Shown here: in pieces, positions 9,048 to 20,690 of the stretch | How the letters are laid out: every line of letters starts with the position of its first letter | Numbering within the stretch: the first letter of the stretch is position 1 | Assembly (NCBI GenBank): GCA_033060915.1 | Contig: CM065388.1 | Coordinates: 21,871,001 to 21,935,000 of the forward strand | DNA length: 64,000 bases | Source: Euryodendron excelsum | Taxonomy: Eukaryota; Streptophyta; Magnoliopsida; Ericales; Pentaphylacaceae | Direction: 5' to 3' | Translations under genes and position numbers: made by a program | The notes under the pieces: model-generated | The model's database searches: none | Told to the model about the DNA's origin: nothing | The model's input: only the letters and a program-made list of their open reading frames with translations

Positions 9048-10558
9048 TGGTACTTCTCGGCTAGGAAGAAAGGGCAGAACCTAGTGACCGAGCTTCCCAC
9101 CTCATACAAAAATTGAAAGGACAAGTTCTTCTATGTGTATGGTGATGGTTGGGAGTTCCAACCATGGGAAGGTATAAGTGTCAACATTGCTCAAGCTCCC
9201 ACACAATGGCGTTGGCCGAACAAGAAGGGTATGCAGAGACCATCCTTGTGGATTTCTAGAAAATTTTATTTTTTCCAAGTATTGGAGTTTTGACCTGGGT
9301 CTATGTAATGTTGGTGAGCTCGCCTTCCACCCATTCTAGACAATAAGTAAGTAAAGAGAGTCAAACATGCTTTGAACCACGGGGTGAGCGACAATGGTGC
9401 CTTAGTGAATGCCAAAGCTAGCTACTTACTTGCTAGGGCCCGACCCCATAAAGGAGGCCTTAGCAGCCGAACATGAGAGGAGTGAATTTACACATGTTTG
9501 TCTTTCTTCTTTGTTGATGTATTGATATGACCTTAGCAGCCTGTTATCTTTGTGCAGTCAATGACTCTAGCCCCGAGATTGAAGAGATGAGCTTTGACAA
9601 GTCATTCATCAAAAGGGCTAGAAAATCTCTAGAGGAGACCCCTAAGAGCGGGGTCAAATGCTCCAAGCTCAAGGGAAGCTCTAGGACAAAGATCAAGGAG
9701 GTTCCTACTCCCTCCTCTTAGGCTAAGAAGACTCATTCCTCTCATCCTGTGAAGGTCATGCCTTCTCCTCCTCCTCCTCCTCCAAAGGACCAGCCTCTTG
9801 CTCTTCCCTCCAGTTCGACCCCTGTTGTCGAAGCCTCCAAGCCTCTGAACATCCTTGAAAGCACAGAGACAGCTTGGCAGAGGATGAAGGGTGTCATCTT
9901 GAATGAGAACACTGAGCTGTTGAGGGAGATGTCAAACTCCTAACTAATGAGGGAGCTTAACCAGGACTTACTAAAGGTAAGAATTGGCAACTTCTATTGT
10001 TCTACTCTCTCCATTTGGTCATGTGCTTATTTTATTTTATTTTGGCTTGTTCAGGCTCTTACTAGGGGGACAGTGCTGACAACTAGGCTCGCCACCAGGG
10101 AGAGGCAGTACTTGGAGCATAAAAAGACAATTATTGACTCCAATGCTGAGGTGGTGACCTTAAAGAAAAATCTAGAAGAAACCATTGCCGGGCAGAAAGC
10201 AGCTGTTACCGAGAGGGAGGACTTGCCAATGAAATTTGATAGCCTCTTTCAGGACCTCACATTCGATCAGGTTCTAAAAGAGAATGCTAAGAAAGAAGTG
10301 TCTACCCTCTTGGATCAACTGAAGGAGACTGAAGGGAGGGCCATCCAGGAGTTTAAGGTTGGTGACATCTACAACTCAGAGATGGCTGAGGTTTACATGA
10401 TGGGTTTTGCTGAAGCCAAGAAGTTGGTTGCTCAACTTTACCCTGATCGAGACTTTTCTTCCCTGAAGCTTAGTGATGATGACACCACGTCGATGGCTGT
10501 GGGTGGACTAGAAGACAAGAGGTCCAATGCCAAGGTGGCGGACGACGCCCAATCTTAG
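9043..10558 (+). pseudogene. Antisense Transposase_28-like gene, C-terminal part with intron
   Basis: This resumes the gene cut by LTR A. Just after the target duplication it reads YFSARKKGQNLVTELP and later FYVYGDGWEFQPW, again of Transposase_28 type, followed by several stops. From about 9558 an acidic and charged C-terminal region follows (SPEIEEMSFDKSFIKRARK, then a proline-rich PSPPPPPPKD). A GT-AG intron (9977-10054, gtaag...ttcag) then separates MRELNQDLLK from ALTRGTVLTTRLATRERQY. The last 160 or so residues look coiled-coil (Glu-Lys-Leu rich) and include GFAEAKKLVAQLYPD. The stop is at 10558. The intron is on the antisense strand relative to the element RNA, so retrotransposition would not remove it. 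Confidence 0.65.
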
Positions 10559-11535
10559 ACTTCATTCCTTGTCCTAGATCTTAGCCTTGATGTTGTCAAT
10601 AGTGTCCAGGTCGTCCCTTCTTTGCTTTTGCTTCTGTCTTAGACATTGGCTTTTTTCATCTATATAATGAACTTTTTCAACTACATTAATGAAGAATATG
10701 CTTTACCTTTGTTTGTCTATTACTGTGTTGAATGAATGTGTCTTTACTTTGCATGGACTTTCTTCCCTTTCTTTTAAGTGCAAATGCTCTGGACACTTGC
10801 CAAGGTCTATTTGGTCTTATAAACTAAAACAACATACTTTGGGCCCTTAGGCCTTGATCTCGTGAGCCAGGTTCTATTCGGTCTTATAAACCGAAAAGGT
10901 ATAATATGGGTCTTTAGGCCTTAGCCTTGCGAACCATGCTTTGTTCGGTCTTGTGAACCGAACATTTATACTTTGGGCCCTAAGGCCTTGATCTCGTGAA
11001 CCATATTCTGTTTGGTGTCATGAATTGAGCATGTATACTTTGGGCCCCTAGGCCTTGGTCTTGTGAACCATGTTTTGTTTGGTCTCGTGAGCTGAATAGA
11101 TATGCTTTGGGCTCTTAGGCCTTAGTCTCATGAACCATGTTTTGTTTGGTCTCGTGAACCAAACTTATATACTTTGGGCCTTTAGGCCTTGGTATCATGA
11201 ACCAACAGGTATGCTTTGGGCCCTCGGGCCTTGGTCTTGTGAACCATGTTCTGTTCAGTCTCGTGAACTGAATAGGCATGCTTTGGGCCCTTCGGCCTTG
11301 GTCTTGTGAACCATGTTCTATTTAGTCTCGTGAACCGAATAGGTATACTTTCGACCCTTAGGCCTTGGTCTCATGAACCATGCTCTGTTTGGTCTTGTGA
11401 ACCAAACTGGTATAGTTTGGGCACTTAAGCTTTGGTCTCGTGAACCATTTGCTTGCTTGGGCTTTGTGAGCCTTTTGCTTTTGAGGTGTTGGAGAAAGAG
11501 TAGTCGAGACAATTATAGATAAACAAACTAGATTT
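10559..11535. other. Non-coding region of element 1 between antisense gene and pol
   Basis: No gene is visible. The left part (10559-10800) would be the 3' untranslated region of the plus-strand antisense gene, with AT-rich sequence and several possible poly(A) signals. The right part is the 67-bp tandem array. The pol stop is at 11536 on the minus strand. Confidence 0.7.
10838..11475. repeat. 67-bp tandem array, about 10 diverged units (element 1)
   Basis: Units share tactttgggcccttaggcc, ttggtctcgtgaacca and tgttcggtctcgtgaaccg. Starts fall near 10840, 10906, 10974, 11039, 11107, 11174, 11216, 11283, 11350 and 11417. The unit starting at 11174 is shortened to about 42 bp by an internal deletion. 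Divergence between units is moderate. The function is unknown. Confidence 0.85.
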
Positions 11536-12740
11536 TTATTTTTGAATAAGCATTACACTTGGAGGGCCCTTACACACATAGTAAATCCTGAGATGCTTTA
11601 AATGCCAGGGGTTAGGCAACTCTTTTTCATTCAGACCCTTGAGTCGGTATATCCTTTTTTTGGAAAAGCCAATAACCTCATAGGGTTCTTCCCAGTTTGG
11701 CCCTAGTTTTCTGTCCCAAGCATCCCTTATGGATTGATTGACCCTCTTTAACACCAATTCTCATGCATTAAAATATTTGGGGCATACCTTGGTGTCGTGG
11801 TATTGCTTCATTGTTTGCGAATAGGAGGCCATCTTGATAGCTGCATGCAATTTGTCTTCCTCAAGTAGGTCGAGATTTACCTCAAAGGCCTCATTATTCG
11901 TTTCTGGATCATAGTGCTCCACCCTTGGGCTATGGAGGCCAATCTCGATGAGAATTACTGCTTCTGTGCTGAACGTTAGCATGAAGGGAGTTCGTCCTAT
12001 TAAGACCCTCTCAGTAGTTCAATAGGCCCATAGGATGTTAGGGAGCCCTTCGACCCATAGGCCTTTGGCTTTCTCAATCTTGGTTTTGATGACCTTCAAG
12101 AGGGATCTGTTTGTGACCTCCACCTGCCCATTAGCTTGGGGGTACTTTGGTGAGGAGTAATGATGGACAATCTGCAGGTCTGAGCATAGCTGGTTGAATT
12201 GCTCCCTCTTGAACTATTTTTCATTGTCTATGATTACCATTTTTGGAATTCCAAAGCAGTAAACAATGTTCTCCCACAAGAAGGTCTTCATTTTTTACTT
12301 TATGATGATGGGTAGAGCCTCTGCCTCAGCCCACTTGGTGAATTAATCGATGACCACTACTGTAAACTTATTTTGGCCCCTACCAAGGGTAGGGGTCCCA
12401 CTATGTCAATCCTCTATTAGGCAAAAGGCCATGGACTTTGGATGGGGGTCATCTCCTGAGCGGGTTGCCTTGGGATATAAGTGAACCTTTGGCACTTATC
12501 ACATTTTCTAACAAAGCTCTTGGCATCTTTACTCATGCTCGGCTAATAGTACGCTACTCTGAGTATCTTGTTAGCCAGGGAATATCCTCTAGAGTGGTTC
12601 CCACATACTCCTTCATGGACTCCCCTCATTATGTAGTTTACTTCTTCCTCATTAGCACACCTAAGTAGAGGTAGGTGTGTCCCCTTTTGTAGTGCACGTC
12701 GTCAACCAGCACGTATCTAGTTGCTCGGAACTTAATACTC
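11536..12740 (-). pseudogene. pol: Element 1 integrase remnant
   Basis: Minus strand. The zinc-binding part is recognisable near 12740-12430 (MKEYVG and VISAKGS in place of the usual H and C pairs, damaged). The core reads RIDIVGPLPL near 12400, then KFTVVVID-stop-FTKWAEAEAL after a frameshift, then MVIIDNEK-stop-F near 12230 and KYPQANGQVEVTNR near 12130. The three catalytic acidic positions (D, D, E) can therefore still be seen, but stops and frameshifts break the protein. The C-terminal part runs TPFMLTFSTEAVILIEIGL (about 12000-11940) to RDAWDRKLGPNWEEPYEVIG and ends at 11536. It would have inserted element cDNA into chromosomes. Confidence 0.8.
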
Positions 12741-12829
12741 CTTGCCTCTATCTTATGTTCTAGCAGCATTCCCTGCTTTAAGTATTCTATGATTGGTCTG
12801 GCCCATGGTGCCTCCGCCCTGATACTATT

Positions 12830-13425
12830 GACCTGTGATGTTTGGATACTTGATGAAAAGTATCTCCATAGGCACGTTAGGGTCTACTTTTTTGGATGAG
12901 GTGATTTTTGCCAATCGGTTTACTTTTTCATTTTCCAACCTGGGGACTCTTTGCTACTAGACCTTTGCAAACCTCCTGGTTTGGCTTTTGGCCAATTAAC
13001 ATTATTCCTTCAATTTTTCTCCTTTCGCCTCGTATTCTTCTTGAGATTGCTCAACAACAAGTTGTGAGTCCCTTCGTACTATCACATGTTCTGCCCCTAT
13101 TCGCCGATCCATCTGAAGACCAGTGATCAAGGCTTTGTATTCGACCTCGTTATTAGTGGCTGGGAATTTAAGTCTAAGGGCATACTCAAACTTGTGTCCA
13201 TCTAGTATGATGAGAATGACTCCTACCCCGCTTGACTATTGAACGAAAGAATTGTCAACATTCAATATCCAATCATGCTCGTTGCTCTCCTGATTTGGTC
13301 GGGTGTTTAGGTGGGTGAATTCTACTATGAAATTTGTAGCAGCTTGTCCTTTGATTGCTAGTCGGGGCTGGTATTCGATGTTGAACTGACTAAGCTCGGC
13401 TGACCACTTCATTAATCAGCCCAAG
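12830..13425 (-). pseudogene. pol: Element 1 second (archaeal-type) RNase H domain
   Basis: Minus strand, between the first RNase H and integrase. Readable phrases are MKWSAELSQFNIEY, EHDWILNVDNS, GHKFEYALRLKFPATNNEVE and VIVRRDSQLVVEQ. The Asp in NVDNS, the Glu in NEVEY and the Asp in RRDSQ occupy the positions expected for the catalytic acidic residues. Several stops interrupt the frame. An additional archaeal-type RNase H next to the retroviral-type one is a known hallmark of the Tat clade (Ogre, Retand and relatives), and it is the main basis for classifying this element. Confidence 0.7.
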
Positions 13426-13429
13426 GTTT

Positions 13430-13837
13430 CTAACTTGTTTGTAAGGGTTGGTCTATCAAGACCACGATGGTGGGGGATTGGAAGTAAGGCCTGAGCCTTT
13501 GAGCCACTATCATCAAGGCGAGGGTAAGGAGCTCCATCTTCGGGTACCTCTCTTCGGCCCCTTTGAGGGCCTTATTGGTGTAGTAGACTGGTTTATATAC
13601 CCCTTCCTCTTTTTTGACTAGGGTCGAGCTCACCACCGTTGCTGAGACCGCGAGGTAGAGGTGTAATAGTTCTCTTGTGATGGTGCGGCTGAGCAATGGG
13701 ATGGAGCCCAAGTATTGCTTCAGTTGCTAAAATGCCCTTTCGCAATCCTCTATCCACTCGAACACCTGTCATAAGATCTTGAAGAATGAAAGGCACTTGT
13801 CGGTGGACCTTAAGATGAACTAGTTAAGGGTTGCTAC
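13430..13837 (-). pseudogene. pol: Element 1 RNase H / RT connection remnant
   Basis: Minus strand. The frame 13711-13430 reads LLHLYLAVSATVVSSTLVKK, VYYTNKALKGAEERYPKME and LLTLALMIVAQRLRPYFQS. These are typical of the tether and RNase H region after the Ty3/gypsy reverse transcriptase ('LYLAVSE..VSAVLVRE'). The RT thumb end lies just upstream (13838 and above) in another frame. Stops between the two show decay. The domain would degrade the RNA strand of the RNA-DNA hybrid. Confidence 0.75.
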
Positions 13838-14605
13838 TCATTCTACAAGCTTCTGAATGTCTTTAATGGTCTTTGGGGCTTGCATGTCCAGAATGGCTCT
13901 GATCTTCTTTGGGTTGGCCTTAATGCCCCTATGGGACACCATGAAGCTGAGGAATTTGCCAAATGCTACTCCGAAGGCGCACTTTGCCAGGTTAAGCTTT
14001 ATGTTGTATGTCCTTAGGGTTTTGAAGGTTTCCTCCAAATCTTGTAGATGGTTGGGATCGCGCTTGCTCTTCACCAGCATGTCGTCCACGTACACCTCCA
14101 CATTCTTGCCAATCTGGGACTTTAACATCTTGTTCACCAGCCTTTGGTATGCTGCCCCAACATTCTTTAGGCCGAATGGCATGACATTGTAGTAATACAG
14201 TCCCCTTTTAGTGATGAAGGATGTATGCTCCTGGTCTTACTTAGCCATCCTGATTTGATTGTATCCTACGAAGGCGTCCATGAAGGTGAGCATCTCGTAC
14301 CCCACCGTGGAATCCACCAGGAGGTCGATGGTTGGTAAAGAGAAATTGTCCTTCAGGTAAGCTTTATTGAGATTAGTAAAGTCGACACACATTCTCCACT
14401 TCCCGTTCGCCTTCTTTATCATCACTACATTAGATAACCAAGTCGGGTAGTGGGCCTCTTGGATGAACTTGGCTGTGATTAGCTTGTTGTCTTCCTTCAC
14501 ATTGGCTCGTTGGGGAGCGAAACTCCTTCTCTTATGGACCACCGGTTTGGCTTCCGCGGATATGTTTAAATGGTGGACAGTGATCTTCGGGTTAGTGCCG
14601 GGCAT
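13838..14605 (-). pseudogene. pol: Element 1 reverse transcriptase
   Basis: Minus strand, two frames. The first (14605-14237) covers fingers and palm: KRRSFAPQRANVKE, FIQEAHYPTWLSNVVMIKK, GKWRMCVDFTNLNKAYLKD, and the first catalytic Asp in MLTFMDAFVGYNQI. The second (14182-13838) begins MPFGLKNVGAAYQRLVNKM and holds the catalytic box YVDD at 14092-14081 (residues 31-34), followed by GVAFGKFLSFMVSHRGI. The YVDD box is intact. A frameshift or short loss between 14237 and 14182 and in-frame stops make the gene non-functional. It belongs to the Tat-type RTs by its surrounding phrases. Confidence 0.88.
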
Positions 14606-14679
14606 ATCTTCGTGTGTCCAAGCGAAGACGTCTACATTCCTCTTGAGGACGTCTTTTAGCTCTTGACAACTCTGTTCCG

Positions 14680-15208
14680 CTAGCCTTCTCCGATCACGAT
14701 CTCCTCTAAGTCTTCCATAGGTTCTCCTCTTTGTACCTTCTCCTCATCTCTGACTTCTTGTTCTTCAATTATCATGGCCTCTAAGCTAACATCACCTTTG
14801 AGAGATACCATGTAACATTCCCTCGTAGTCCGTTGGTGGCCCTTCACATTTCCCACTCCTTGGTTGGTTGGGAACTTGACCTTGAGGTGGTAAGTAGAGG
14901 TGATGGCCTTGAACTGACTTAGGGCAGTTTGGCCTATTATTGCGTTGTATGCTGAGGGGTAACTAGAAAGTTGATTAGCTTCGTTGCCTATTGTGCTTCG
15001 CTTCCCAAGGTTACTGGCAAGATGATGAACCCAAGGGGGGGTTACTCGATCTCCCGTGAACCTGACCAGAGGCGAGGTCATTGGGTGCATTCTTTTTTTT
15101 GTCAATCTTTATTTGCTTAAAGGCCGTTTGGAACAGGATGTTTTCCGAGTTGCTGCTATCAATCAAAACTCTCCTTATTTTAAAGTTGGAGATAATGGTG
15201 GTAATCAC
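14680..15208 (-). pseudogene. pol: Element 1 protease region
   Basis: Minus strand. The phrase RRVLIDSSNSENILFQTAF at the start corresponds to the aspartic protease active-site loop, usually VLIDSGSSADIL in this clade. Asp is kept, but the following Gly is Ser (D-S-S instead of D-S-G). A second frame (15105-14680) continues with SSYPSAYNAIIGQTALSQF and TYHLKVKFPTNQGVG, typical of the protease C-terminal half, and ends in an acidic linker. The two halves are in different frames. It would have cleaved the Gag-Pol polyprotein. Confidence 0.72.
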
Positions 15209-15481
15209 TAAGGGGTTGTCATGGGGTTGGCTTAGCTATGCCGCTTCATCTTTTATGAACGTGATGGTGGTGGACTCCGTCCTGGACATCTTGCTCAGGC
15301 GCTTGGTCAAGATTACTTATTGTGGTCCTCTAATCTTCCAAGCATGGCTCTTCTAAGTCGCCGAGGATTCTCCTCCTCTAGCAAAACCTCTAGCTTTCAC
15401 CCGAATCTCTCTTAGAGGCTGCTGATGTTGTGGCGCTGGCCCTAGACTTCTCTGGTCGGCTAGGTCACCTTGGTTGGGCTG
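15209..15481 (-). other. Gag-protease spacer of element 1
   Basis: This minus-strand interval links gag to protease. Short degenerate phrases occur, but stops are frequent and no domain can be assigned. Confidence 0.5.
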
Positions 15482-16522
15482 TCAATCTCTTTTCTGCCCG
15501 GTAACATACCTCTCGAGTATACCCTGTTTGAGTAGGTTCTTAATCTGTTGCTTGAAATCAATGTAGTCCTTGGTATTGTGGCCATGATCTTGATGGAACT
15601 GGCAGTACTTCCTAGTGGACCATTTCTCGAGGGGTGTTTTTAGCCTGGTTGGCCACTTCAAGGCGGCGTCGTTCCGGATTTCATACAAAACATTCTCCGA
15701 GGGGGTGGTGAGTGGCGTGAAACTATGGCTTGGGTTGGCAAGGTGGCTTTTCTTCCCCTCATCGCAAGGTGCCGAGCTAGAACTCTTTGGGGTCTTGGCC
15801 TCTCGATCATCCTTGGGCTCCTCTCCTGACCTCTTCTTCTTGTCTGAACGTGAGCTCTTTTCTCCTTCCCGGTCACGCCTAGCATTGATTGCATCTTCCG
15901 CGTTCATGTGTCTCTATGCTTGGAGCATGAGTTCTGCCATATTTTTCAGGGGGTCCGTGGACAAGGAGAAGAAGAACTTGTAGGTCCTAACCCCACTCAC
16001 GAAGGTGGTCACCGCCACCTTGTCGTCTGCATCGTTAACATTAAGGGTCTCCTTGTTAAACCGGCTCACGTACTCCCTTAGTGATTCATTTTTCTCTTGC
16101 TTTACGGTCAGCATATAGGCTGCAGGCTTCCTCTGCCTCTACCCACCAATATAATGCTTAACGAAGAGTTTGCTGAGTTGGACAAACGTGCTAACAGTGT
16201 TGGGCTTGATTCGGTTGAACCAAACTTTAGATGATCCCTTCAGAGTGATCAGGAAGGGCCTGCACATGATCTAGTCTAGGACGACCTGTAGGTGCATCAG
16301 GGCTTTATAAGTCTCGAGGTGGTCCAATGGGTCTTTAGACCCATCAAACGTCTCGAGAGTTGGCATCTTGAACTTCGGCAGAAAGGGTTTTTCCATTACT
16401 GCAGAGGTGAAAGGTGAATCGGTGTGATTCACCAATTCCACCACAGTGTTCGGGGTCTTTGTCTTTACTACTTCCAGGACCCCTGCCAACTGGGCTTGCA
16501 TCATCTTCATTTATTCTTCCCA
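15482..16522 (-). pseudogene. gag: Element 1 gag, N-terminally cut by LTR B
   Basis: Minus strand. Segments: 16510-16271 (VEKPFLPKFKMPTLETFDGS-like start of the capsid: FLPKFKMPTLETFDGSKDPL, then HLETYKALMHLQ), 16114-15914 (KQEKNESLREYVSRFNKETL) and 15907-15482 (charged linker, then KYCQFHQDHGHNTKDYIDF). The last is the zinc-knuckle region. The usual final Cys is Tyr here, so metal binding is lost. LTR copy B begins at 16528, immediately before the sequence encoding the MKMMQAQLAGV segment, so the gag N-terminus is missing from this position. A TAA stop lies between the LTR and that Met. It would have formed the particle shell. Confidence 0.85.
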
Positions 16523-16527
16523 AATGG

Positions 16528-19500
16528 TTGTCGTGCCTAGACTTTTTGCACTCGAGGAATACACACACAAGTGAAAAAAATACTGTACTCTCTTGTTAGA
16601 GCTCATCCTCCTAAAAGAATGAGTGCGACTAGGTTTGAATTGAAAATTGATTTTGAATAAAGGGCTTTTGAAAAACATTTGGAGTCGCCACCTAACTTGA
16701 TTAAAGTGAGTTAGGTCACCTAGAAACTAAGCACAATCCGAAGACTACACTTAGGGTTTTTGAAAAGATTTTGAAAATACTTTTTCAAGAGAGGGTTTTT
16801 AGGAAAACAGGTTGTTTAACAACCTTTAGAAAACACTTAAGCCCTTTTTTGAAAATAACTCCATTTGGTCTTTCGAAAACAATGATCTAGGTTTGGAGGT
16901 TGGTTACGTGTAGGGAAGACGCACTAAGCCATCACCCTACCTTGCCCTTGCGGTACCTACATGTCTATTTACCTTAGATTCAACTAGTAGTCTTCGACTA
17001 ACAAATGTCCAGAACTATCCACTTTAGAAAAGAATGTTTAAACAAAAACTACCATGATGCATGATATAGAAGTGCAAGAAAAAGATTTTGATTTGGAAAT
17101 AGATTTTAAAAGAAGAATTTGATTTGAAAAGATAGATTTGATTTCGAAAGAAAGTTTTAGAGATTGGAAATAGATATTTGAAAATAAAAATTTGGAATTA
17201 AAAGTTTGAAATAGATTATGGAATTGAAAACTTGAAAAAGGTTGTGACCGCACCCATGAGGGTTGCCTACGTATCCTTTTTGAGGAATCAGGTCAGTCGT
17301 AGTTTGGACAAGAGTTCGATAGAAAATAGAAGGTTTTGATTTGAAAAAGGATTTGATTTGAACTTAAAATAGAAGATTAATTTGGAATTAGAAAGATTAG
17401 ACCTTGATTTGGAAAGATAGCACTTGGAAGAAAGATTTGGACTTGTTTTGAAAAGATTGAGGTTTAGGAAACCTAGACTTAGGAAAGATAGGATTTAGGA
17501 GAGACTGGAGGTTTAAGAAAGATTTGACTCGAATATTGTACTTGGAAGATTAGGGAACGATTGAATTTAAGAAAGATTCGAATGGGGAAAGTTTCAAAAT
17601 AGGAAAGTGTCATTTTAGGAAAGTTTCGTTTTAGGAAAGTTTCGTTTTAGGAAAGTTTTTGTTTAGGAAAGTTTTCAAATTAGGAAAGTTTCGATTTGGA
17701 AATATTTTGAAATAGGAAAGTTTTGAAATAGGAAAGCTTTGAAATAGGAAAGATTTGAAAGTCGGAAAGTTTAGAATTTAGAAAGTTTAGACTTAAGAAA
17801 GTTTTGGATTTAAAAAGTTTTGACTCAAGAAAGTTTTGGATTCAGAAAGTTAACTTAAGAAAGTTTTGAATTTAGAAAGTTTCAAAATTTAGGAAGTTTA
17901 GGATTTTTAGAAGGATTCGAAGTTTGGGCTTAGAAATACTTGAAATTAGGAAAGGTTTGAGTTTAAGAAGGATTTGAAAACGTAGATTTGGAAAGTTGAA
18001 ATTTAGAAAGGTATGGAATCAAGAAATGGTTAAATTAGGAATATTTGGAAGCTTTAAGTTTAAGGAAAGATTTAAAAGTCTGAGTTTTGGAGACTTAAGG
18101 TTTAGAAAAGTATGAGATTAGGAAAGATTTGAATTAGAAAAGATTTGAATTTGGAAGGATTGAGATTCCTATGTCCTAAAACAAAGGATTGGATTTTGTT
18201 TCTAAAAGAAGTGTTTTGATTTTGTTTCTAAAAACGGAAGATTGTATCTAGTTTCCTAAATGGGAAGATTGAATTTGGCATGGATTTGGGAGGTGAAGTT
18301 TTAGAAACCCTAGATTTAGAAGACTATAGTTTTAATGTAGAAAATAGGTTTTGGAAACTTATGATTTAGATGTAAAAAAAGAGATTTTGTAAATCTAAGC
18401 TTTAGCAAGATTGAAAATCATGTTTTAAGCAAGGAAATTAGGGTTTCTTAATCTTCGGCTCTAGGATTTGACTTGAGCTCTAAGGAAAAGAGTTTTTGGA
18501 AAGTAGAATTTTTGAAAAGAAAAGGTTTTTAGAAGGAGATCCTTAAAAGGAGTTTTTGAAAAGTGAAAAAGAGAGTTTTTGGAAAGGGATTTTTGGAAAG
18601 AGTTTTTCTAGGAAGGAGTTTTTTGAAAAGAGTTTTTAGGAAGGAAACTTAAGGAGTGTTTCTAGAAAGTGAATCTTTGAAGAGAGCTTTTTTGGAAAGG
18701 AGTTTGAAAATAGTTTTGGAAAATAGATTTTTGAAGAGAATTTTTAAAAAGCAATTTTGGAAAGGAGATTGAAGAGACTTTTTAGAAAGTATATTGGAAA
18801 AGAGATTTTTTTAGAAAGAGAGATTTGAAAAGAGAGTTTAGGAAAATCCATAAAAATATCTCATTTTCCTAAAGTGATTATAACCATAAGAAGAGTAGAA
18901 CCACTCTAAGATAGTGGTTTTGAAAATACAAGGATTTGAAAATATGGACCATAGTGGTCACTTTAAATGTAACACTTATCCTAAAGCAACCTTAGCCATG
19001 GAAAGGCTAGAATCACCTTAAGATTGTGGTTTTGAAAATAGGTTTTGAAGAAGAAAACTTAATGCAAGTTTTGAAAACGGTTTTGATGCAAGGTTTGAAA
19101 ACAAGTTGGAAAACAAATTTTAGAGGAATGCAAGATCATAACATGCACAATGCAAGTTGGGGTCATGAGCATACAAGGTTAAGGCTTCACCATATAATCA
19201 AGAGCGCCGAACCCACGTGGTCTCTGGTTAGACTAAGAGAAAGCCCCCAACACGGTAACTCTCAATAGCCTAATCCTACACATGGACCAGAAAGTCCCTT
19301 ATTTCAAGCATGCAAGAAATGGAGGGAGAGGATGGGGGATTAAAATAGAAGAAAATTTAAGTGGGTTCGGAGAGAGAAGAGAGAGAGGGGTAATTGCGTA
19401 AGCGTAAATAGAGAACCTACCTCGCGTTTTCTTTTATTTGCTTTGCTTTGCTAGCTTTGTTTTTCTTGCTTTGCTTCGGTCTTCGCTTCAGTCTTCGTCT

Positions 19501-20690
19501 TGATCTTTGAGAGCTTCAGGTTGCAACACTTCAAGTCTTCAATGGAGGCTTTTGAGGCTAATGTTTGAGTGTATAGGTGTATATGTGAGTTAGGGTTTGT
19601 GTATGGAGGCTAGAGTTTTGGAAAACATAAAGAAGACTAGGGTTTAGGAAGGCTACGAGCTCTATATATCAAAGAGGGGAGTTTTTAGACTGAGTTTGCA
19701 GACATCTTTTATGCTGGAGTAGACTCTGTACTTATAGAGAGAGGAATGACCTGGCGTCTATTGTAGTGGCGCTAGGCTAAAAATCCTTCTAGCGCCACTA
19801 AGAGTGGCACCAAGCCAAAATTTGGCAGTGGCACCAGCCACTTAGAAAATTTTTAAGGTCGGCATGTAATGTATCTTCAGAAGATTTGGACGCTTGTACT
19901 AGTGACTACCATGCAATTTTAGCCTGGCTTCACTAAGAGTGATTACGGAAGGTCCAAGAATGATTCGAACGGGTCGTGAAGGGCCCGGAAGGTCGAAAAG
20001 AGACAAGAACCCTTAGGACAGTGTCCCGGAGGTAGTAGACTTGAAAATTGATGACAGGATATGTTGAAAGTGTTGAATGGGCCATTAGGGGCAAAACGGT
20101 CAACTGGACCGAAAAACTACCGGAATGGACTCGAAATGTCCCGGAAGAAGACTCGAGATTTAGAAACATTACTTAGAATGTCCCAAGAGGTTACCGGTTT
20201 GTTACCCAGAGCCGGTGTGGTTAGAGGAGGCGATCGGCCCACTAGGGGCAAAACAGTCATTTTGCACCGGGTTTGCCGGAACTGACTCGGAATGACTCGA
20301 AAAGGTAATGGAAGGTCGGGAATACTATAAGAAGCATTCTCGGGAGGTTACCAGTTTAATACTCAGAGCCGGTGTGGTTCTCGGGGCATTTGGATGCCTA
20401 GGGGCAAAATGGTCATCTTGACCGGAATGTCTCGGAATTGGCCCGAAACTGACTAGAAGGCACCTAATCATGTTGGATTGTCTTTAAGACAATCTTGGAA
20501 GGGTGGAATTATTGTTCTGAGGACTTAGGTACTGTCTCGAGAAACATGTTGGAAAAGGCCCTAGGGGCAGCTTGGTCATTTTTCACCGAAATGGGCTAGC
20601 AGGCATCGGTGTTGATTGGGTTTTGAGTGTTTCTGTCACTCTGACGGTAGTCCCGTAATATAGGGGTTTACTGGAAATTTGCTATATAGG
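16528..20690 (-). mobile_element. Giant LTR copy B, 5'-truncated, about 4.16 kb
   Basis: This is the inverted copy of the A family. It starts TGTCGTGCCTAG (the reverse complement of the LTR 3' end) at 16528 inside gag of element 1. It keeps the conserved islands (about 17242-17305 and 16900-16970), the G-poor tract (inverted, 17320-18850), telo-boxes (about 19590-19650), a TATA-like box TATAAGTA (19736-19729) and GGCGCC palindromes (about 19755-19830). The match to the other copies fades at about 20690. The first roughly 0.85 kb of the LTR, including the 81-bp array, is missing. No target duplication can be shown because that end is lost. Left flank is ATGGT (16523-16527). Confidence 0.85.
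19729..19830 (-). promoter_or_regulatory. TATA-like box and palindromes (LTR B promoter)
   Basis: Minus strand: degenerate GGCGCC palindromes (tagcgccactaagagtggca and related) lie just upstream of TATAAGTA (19736-19729). The arrangement matches copy A, with more point changes, so activity is doubtful. Confidence 0.6.

Larger units (their letters stand above)
2240..16527 (-). mobile_element. Element 1: degenerate Tat-lineage Ty3/gypsy retrotransposon
   Basis: Reading leftward on the minus strand the order is gag, protease, reverse transcriptase, RNase H, a second RNase H, integrase, a non-coding region with a 67-bp array, an antisense gene of Transposase_28 type, and an LTR-like end. The second RNase H domain (about 13425-12830), with the phrase EYALRLKFPATNNEVEY, is diagnostic of the Tat clade as known in the literature. 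The right end is lost: LTR copy B starts inside gag at 16528, so the 5' LTR and primer-binding site are not visible. Solo LTR copy A (3962-9042) is nested within it. All genes carry stops or frameshifts. Confidence 0.8.

Noticed and set aside
10838..11475. CRISPR-like regular array
   Set aside because: Units are continuous degenerate tandem repeats without unique spacers, and the genome is a plant.
13857..14192. Plus-strand frames opposite RT and other pol domains
   Set aside because: Shadows of the minus-strand pol; the minus strand carries the recognised catalytic motifs.
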